Below, piece after piece: positions 61,238 to 64,000 of a DNA stretch of 64,000 nucleotides. Both the position numbers and the translations under genes were made by a program. Within the stretch, counting starts at the first letter, position 1. Each line of letters starts with the position of its first letter. This stretch comes from CAYVQE01 sp964633205 (lineage in GTDB: Bacteria > Myxococcota > B64-G9), in contig CAZWFN010000001.1 in assembly GCA_964633205.1 (NCBI GenBank), forward strand, positions 124,001 through 188,000, written 5' to 3'. The notes beneath the pieces were generated by a model that saw only the letters and a list, made by a program, of their open reading frames with translations, searched no databases and was not told the origin of the DNA.

Positions 61238-63190
61238 TCAGTCCTGCTGCAGCTCGGGCAGGTCGGCATAATGGTCGAGGGCCTCGGGGTTGCGCAGGGC
61301 ATCGCGGTTGAGCACCGGCTTGCCCTCGATGATCTTCTTGACCGCCATCTCGACCTTCTTCATGTTCAGCGTGTAGGGCACATCGGGCACGGCGATGATC
61401 TTGGCCGGCACGTGGCGCGGCGAGGCGTTCTGGCGTAGGGTCTTGCGGATTCGGTTGCGCAACTCGTCGTCGAGCGTGACGCCCTCGGCCAGCTTGACGA
61501 ACAGCACCACCCGCACGTCGTTGTTCCACGATTGACCGATGACCAGGCTGTCGGCCACCTCGTCGATGGCGTCGACCTGGCGGTAGATCTCGGCGGTGCC
61601 GATGCGCACCCCGCCCGGGTTGAGGGTGGCGTCCGAGCGGCCCAGCATGACCACGCCGCCGGTCTCGCTGATGCGGATGTAATCGCCGTGGCGCCAGACG
61701 CCGGGATAGACGTCGAAGTAAGCGTCGTGATAGCGCTTGCCGTCCGGGTCGTTCCAGAAGTAGATCGGCATCGACGGCGCCGGCGCCTCGCAGACCAGCT
61801 CGCCCTCCTCGCCGATGACGGGCTTGCCGGTCTCATCGTAGGCGGCCACCTTCATGCCCAGACAGCGGCACTGGATCTCGCCCTCGTGGACCGGCCCGAT
61901 GGGGTTGCCGCCGACGAAGCAGCCGTTGATGTCGGAGCCGCCGGCGATCGAGGCCAGCTGCAGGTTCGACTTGATGTCGCGGTAGACGTAGCGGAAGCTC
62001 TCCTCCGACAGCGGCGAGCCGGTCGACAACACCGCCCGCAAGGCCGTCAGGTCGCAGCGCTGGCCCGGCTTCTCGCCGGCCGCCTCCAGCGCCGAGAGAT
62101 AGCCGGCGCTGGTGCCGAAGATGGAGATGCGCTGCTGCTCGGCCATGCGCCACAGCGCGGCCGGATCGGGGTGGAAGGGGTTGCCGTCGAACAGCACCAC
62201 CCGGGCGCCCACCGCCAGCGAGCTGACCAGCCAGTTCCACATCATCCAGCCACAGGTGGTGAAGTAGAAGATGGTGTCGTCGCGCTTCAGGTCGCAATGC
62301 AGTACCAGCTCCTTGAGCTGGTTGATCAAAATGCCGCCGGCGCTCTGCACCATGCACTTGGGCAGCCCGGTGGTACCCGAGGTGAACATGATGTAGAGCG
62401 GATGACCGAAGGGCAGCGAGGCGAACTGGATCTCCGTCGCGGCGCTGTCGCCGAAATCGGTCCAGGCCTGGCCGTTGGGCACCCGGGACGGGTCGGGCGC
62501 GTCCTCGGTGAAGGGCACCACCACCACTTTTTCGATCGAGGGCAGATCGCGGATGATCTCGCCCACCCGGGCCAGCGAGTCGAAGGCGCGGCCCTTGAAG
62601 AAGTAGCCGTCAGCGGTGAACAGCACCTTGGGCTCGATCTGGCCGAAGCGGTCCAGCACGCCCTTGATGCCGAAGTCCGGCGAGCAGGACGACCAGATGG
62701 CCCCCAGGCTGGTGGCCGCCAGCATGGCGATCACCGTCTCGGGCATGTTGGGCATGAAGCCGGCCACCCGATCGCCGGGCTGCACGCCGGCGTCGCGCAG
62801 GCCGGCGGCCACCCGCGCCACCTGCTGGTACAGCTCGGCGTAGCTCAGCACCCGCGCCTCGCCCTGCTCGGGCTGGAAGATCAGGGCCTCGCGCTCGTCG
62901 CGGAAGCGCAGCAGGTTGCGGGCGAAGTTCAGCTCGGCGCCCGCGAACCAGTTGGCCCCCGGGAACGCGTTCAGATCGTCGACCACGGTCTCGTAGGGCT
63001 TATCGGCCTGAATGCCGACGAAGTCCCACACCGCGGCCCAGAAATCCGGGATCTTATCGACCGACCATTGCCACAGCGGCCAGTAGTCGTGGAAATCGGT
63101 ACCGAAGCGCTCGTTGACGGTGCGCATGAAGCGCAGCAGCTCGGTCTGTTCGATTCGCTCCTGCGACGGCTCCCAGAGTTTCTCAGCCAT
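61238..63190 (-). CDS. aacS: Acetoacetate-CoA ligase
   Basis: A 650-residue ANL-superfamily ligase. Landmarks are VLSYAELYQQVARVAAGLRD, the P-loop-like YIMFTSGTTGLPKCMVQ, the LSTGSPLSEESFRYVY and GGSDINGCFVGGNPIGPV segments typical of acetoacetyl-CoA synthetase, and the C-terminal Lys region YTLNMKKVEMAVKK. It activates acetoacetate to acetoacetyl-CoA with ATP, linking ketone bodies or poly-hydroxybutyrate breakdown to central metabolism. ATG 63190 is followed by MAEKLWEPS, the normal family start. Confidence 0.93.
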   Translation of the reverse strand: MAEKLWEPSQERIEQTELLRFMRTVNERFGTDFHDYWPLWQWSVDKIPDFWAAVWDFVGIQADKPYETVVDDLNAFPGANWFAGAELNFARNLLRFRDEREALIFQPEQGEARVLSYAELYQQVARVAAGLRDAGVQPGDRVAGFMPNMPETVIAMLAATSLGAIWSSCSPDFGIKGVLDRFGQIEPKVLFTADGYFFKGRAFDSLARVGEIIRDLPSIEKVVVVPFTEDAPDPSRVPNGQAWTDFGDSAATEIQFASLPFGHPLYIMFTSGTTGLPKCMVQSAGGILINQLKELVLHCDLKRDDTIFYFTTCGWMMWNWLVSSLAVGARVVLFDGNPFHPDPAALWRMAEQQRISIFGTSAGYLSALEAAGEKPGQRCDLTALRAVLSTGSPLSEESFRYVYRDIKSNLQLASIAGGSDINGCFVGGNPIGPVHEGEIQCRCLGMKVAAYDETGKPVIGEEGELVCEAPAPSMPIYFWNDPDGKRYHDAYFDVYPGVWRHGDYIRISETGGVVMLGRSDATLNPGGVRIGTAEIYRQVDAIDEVADSLVIGQSWNNDVRVVLFVKLAEGVTLDDELRNRIRKTLRQNASPRHVPAKIIAVPDVPYTLNMKKVEMAVKKIIEGKPVLNRDALRNPEALDHYADLPELQQD

Positions 63191-63299
63191 GGTTCTCCCG
63201 TCCCGGATGGAGGTTCGCACTCGGTCCTCGGCTTCGACGTTCATGCATACGCATACTGCCTGCCCCCGATCCTCGTCAACCGGGATCTAGCCCGAAGTT

Positions 63300-63320
63300 C
63301 CCCCGCCCGAAGGGCGGGGG
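63300..63320. repeat. GC-rich hairpin of PATE/IS200-like type, copy 2
   Basis: It has the same 9-bp stem and GAA loop as at 47672. The downstream ATAGTACAATCAATGACC and CCCAGAGGCCGATG segment is a diverged copy of that after 47692. The element is preceded by AAGTTCCC, and an 18-nt perfect palindrome that begins with AAGTTCCC ends it 77 nt later (63397-63414). The whole interval of about 120 bp may be one short mobile element. Confidence 0.6.
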
Positions 63321-63396
63321 ATAGTACAATCAATGACCTGGGGAACCCAGAGGCCGATGTCCCCATGTATGCCCACTAGTAAAATCAGTGTATTGC

Positions 63397-63414
63397 AAGT
63401 TCCCATGGGAACTT
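63397..63414. promoter_or_regulatory. 18-nt perfect palindrome upstream of the last gene
   Basis: AAGTTCCCATGGGAACTT is a perfect palindrome, centred about 57 bp before ATG 63463. It may be an operator of that gene or the terminal palindrome of the short repeat element starting near 63296. I cannot choose between the two. Confidence 0.5.
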
Positions 63415-63462
63415 CAGTCTGGCGGTTGTCCATTCTGAATGCAGGCGATAACCTGTAGGCAA

Positions 63463-64000
63463 ATGATAAAAGGCACATCCACCGCCGTTGTTCCGTTGGG
63501 GCCGACGCGGATCCACAAGCTGGCGCTCGGCTCGGGGGTCACCTTGCTGCTGCTCGGGGTGGTGGCCGGCCGGCTGTTCCAGGGCCGTTTCACGCTGGAC
63601 TCGGACTGGAAGCTGGTTGCCGTCGGGTTGGCCGGCATCGTCTTCCCCCTCTTCTTCTTCCGCGAGCGCAGCCTGGACCTACAGCGCCAGCAGCTGCGAT
63701 TGGGCAAGCGCCTGGTATCGCTGGTCGAAATCGAGGCGGTCTGCCTCTACTCGCGCATCCACCTCGTCGACCACCACCGCGGAGAAGGCCCCGGGCGATT
63801 CCACGATCCCGCCAAGCGGCCCAGCAAGGTGGTGCGCTGGCACGTCGAGGCGCTGCGGGGAGCCGAGCGCGTCGATGGCGAAAGCACCGACTTGCTGCGG
63901 CGTTGCATCGACCGGGTGCTGCAGTTGGGCCATCTTCCCCACGCCGAGACGGAGCGCGAGCGCGCCGCCCGCAAGCTCGCTCCCTGGTGGCGGGCCAGCG
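63463..64000 (+). CDS. Hypothetical membrane protein, 3' end cut by window edge
   Basis: About 179 N-terminal residues are visible from ATG 63463 (MIKGTSTAVVPLGPTRIHKL). Two hydrophobic segments (LALGSGVTLLLLGVVAGRLF and LVAVGLAGIVFPLFFF) are followed by a basic soluble region with LQRQQLRLGKRLVSLVEIEA. The start has no strong ribosome binding site. The frame is open to the window edge. The family is not recognised; the arrangement of two TM segments and a PH-like domain is common in small bacterial membrane proteins. Confidence 0.6.
   Translation, partial: MIKGTSTAVVPLGPTRIHKLALGSGVTLLLLGVVAGRLFQGRFTLDSDWKLVAVGLAGIVFPLFFFRERSLDLQRQQLRLGKRLVSLVEIEAVCLYSRIHLVDHHRGEGPGRFHDPAKRPSKVVRWHVEALRGAERVDGESTDLLRRCIDRVLQLGHLPHAETERERAARKLAPWWRAS

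Overview
The window is a very GC-rich, densely coded piece of bacterial chromosome with no rRNA, tRNA, CRISPR array, phage or transposase gene that I could find. It suggests a Myxococcota-like or other deep delta-proteobacterial lineage. The signs are lipoproteins with Cys-rich EGF-like repeats, AgmX/PglI C-terminal-type lipoproteins, PEGA-domain proteins, eukaryote-like kinases and PP2C phosphatases, a sigma54 activator, and a probable small selenoprotein. The anaerobic-type GlpABC enzyme and the selenoprotein point to an anaerobic or facultative life style. This placement is inference from gene content, not a phylogeny.

Layout. 1-5926: a glutamine-transaminase-like aminotransferase coupled to an omega-amidase/nitrilase (minus strand), then a glpABC operon. 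5857-7878: a B12-binding radical SAM protein and a 64-residue zinc-ribbon gene read through an in-frame TGA, with a SECIS-like hairpin after it. 7992-14453: a lipid- or sterol-like cassette (DUF1214, sulfotransferase, two SDRs, 3beta-HSD-like epimerase, alpha/beta hydrolase) interrupted by a MITE-like inverted-repeat element. 14482-19753: an orphan ligase-helper-like protein, two paralogous lipoproteins, a TPR protein and two envelope lipoproteins. 19764-28412: a HAD phosphatase, a P-type ATPase with unusual M4/M6 motifs, envelope proteins, a Tat-exported aldo/keto reductase and a DUF6599 protein.

28462-35743: a PEGA-domain pseudokinase with two companions, then a divergent four-gene operon of small kinase, PP2C phosphatase, archease and RtcB, which links phospho-signalling to RNA ligation. 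35858-38378: a metal ABC transporter (binding protein, ATPase, permease) overlapping tail to tail with a DUF4105 membrane protein. 39678-45165: an MBL hydrolase, a hybrid histidine kinase and a DUF5916 outer-membrane protein. 45150-47662: a sigma54 activator divergent from an outer-membrane lipoprotein-sorting-like gene that has a near-consensus -24/-12 promoter and upstream inverted repeats. 47663-48091: a repeat-rich gap.

48092-53707: a tightly coupled minus-strand operon of a two-domain lipoprotein, a TonB-dependent receptor, a divergent CcsA-like protein, a ResB-like protein and a CXXCH protein with sulfite-oxidase-like folds. It looks like a dedicated cytochrome-c or metal uptake system. 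53825-64000: a glycoside-hydrolase-like lipoprotein, small basic and zinc-ribbon proteins, an acyltransferase, a Cys-rich PAS histidine kinase, a 10-TM efflux-type permease, an MscS channel, acetoacetate-CoA ligase and a truncated membrane protein.

The strongest candidates for something new are the UGA-containing zinc ribbon, the CcsA/ResB/TonB operon whose CcsA lacks the WWD heme motif, the kinase/phosphatase/archease/RtcB operon, and the stand-alone ligase-helper protein.
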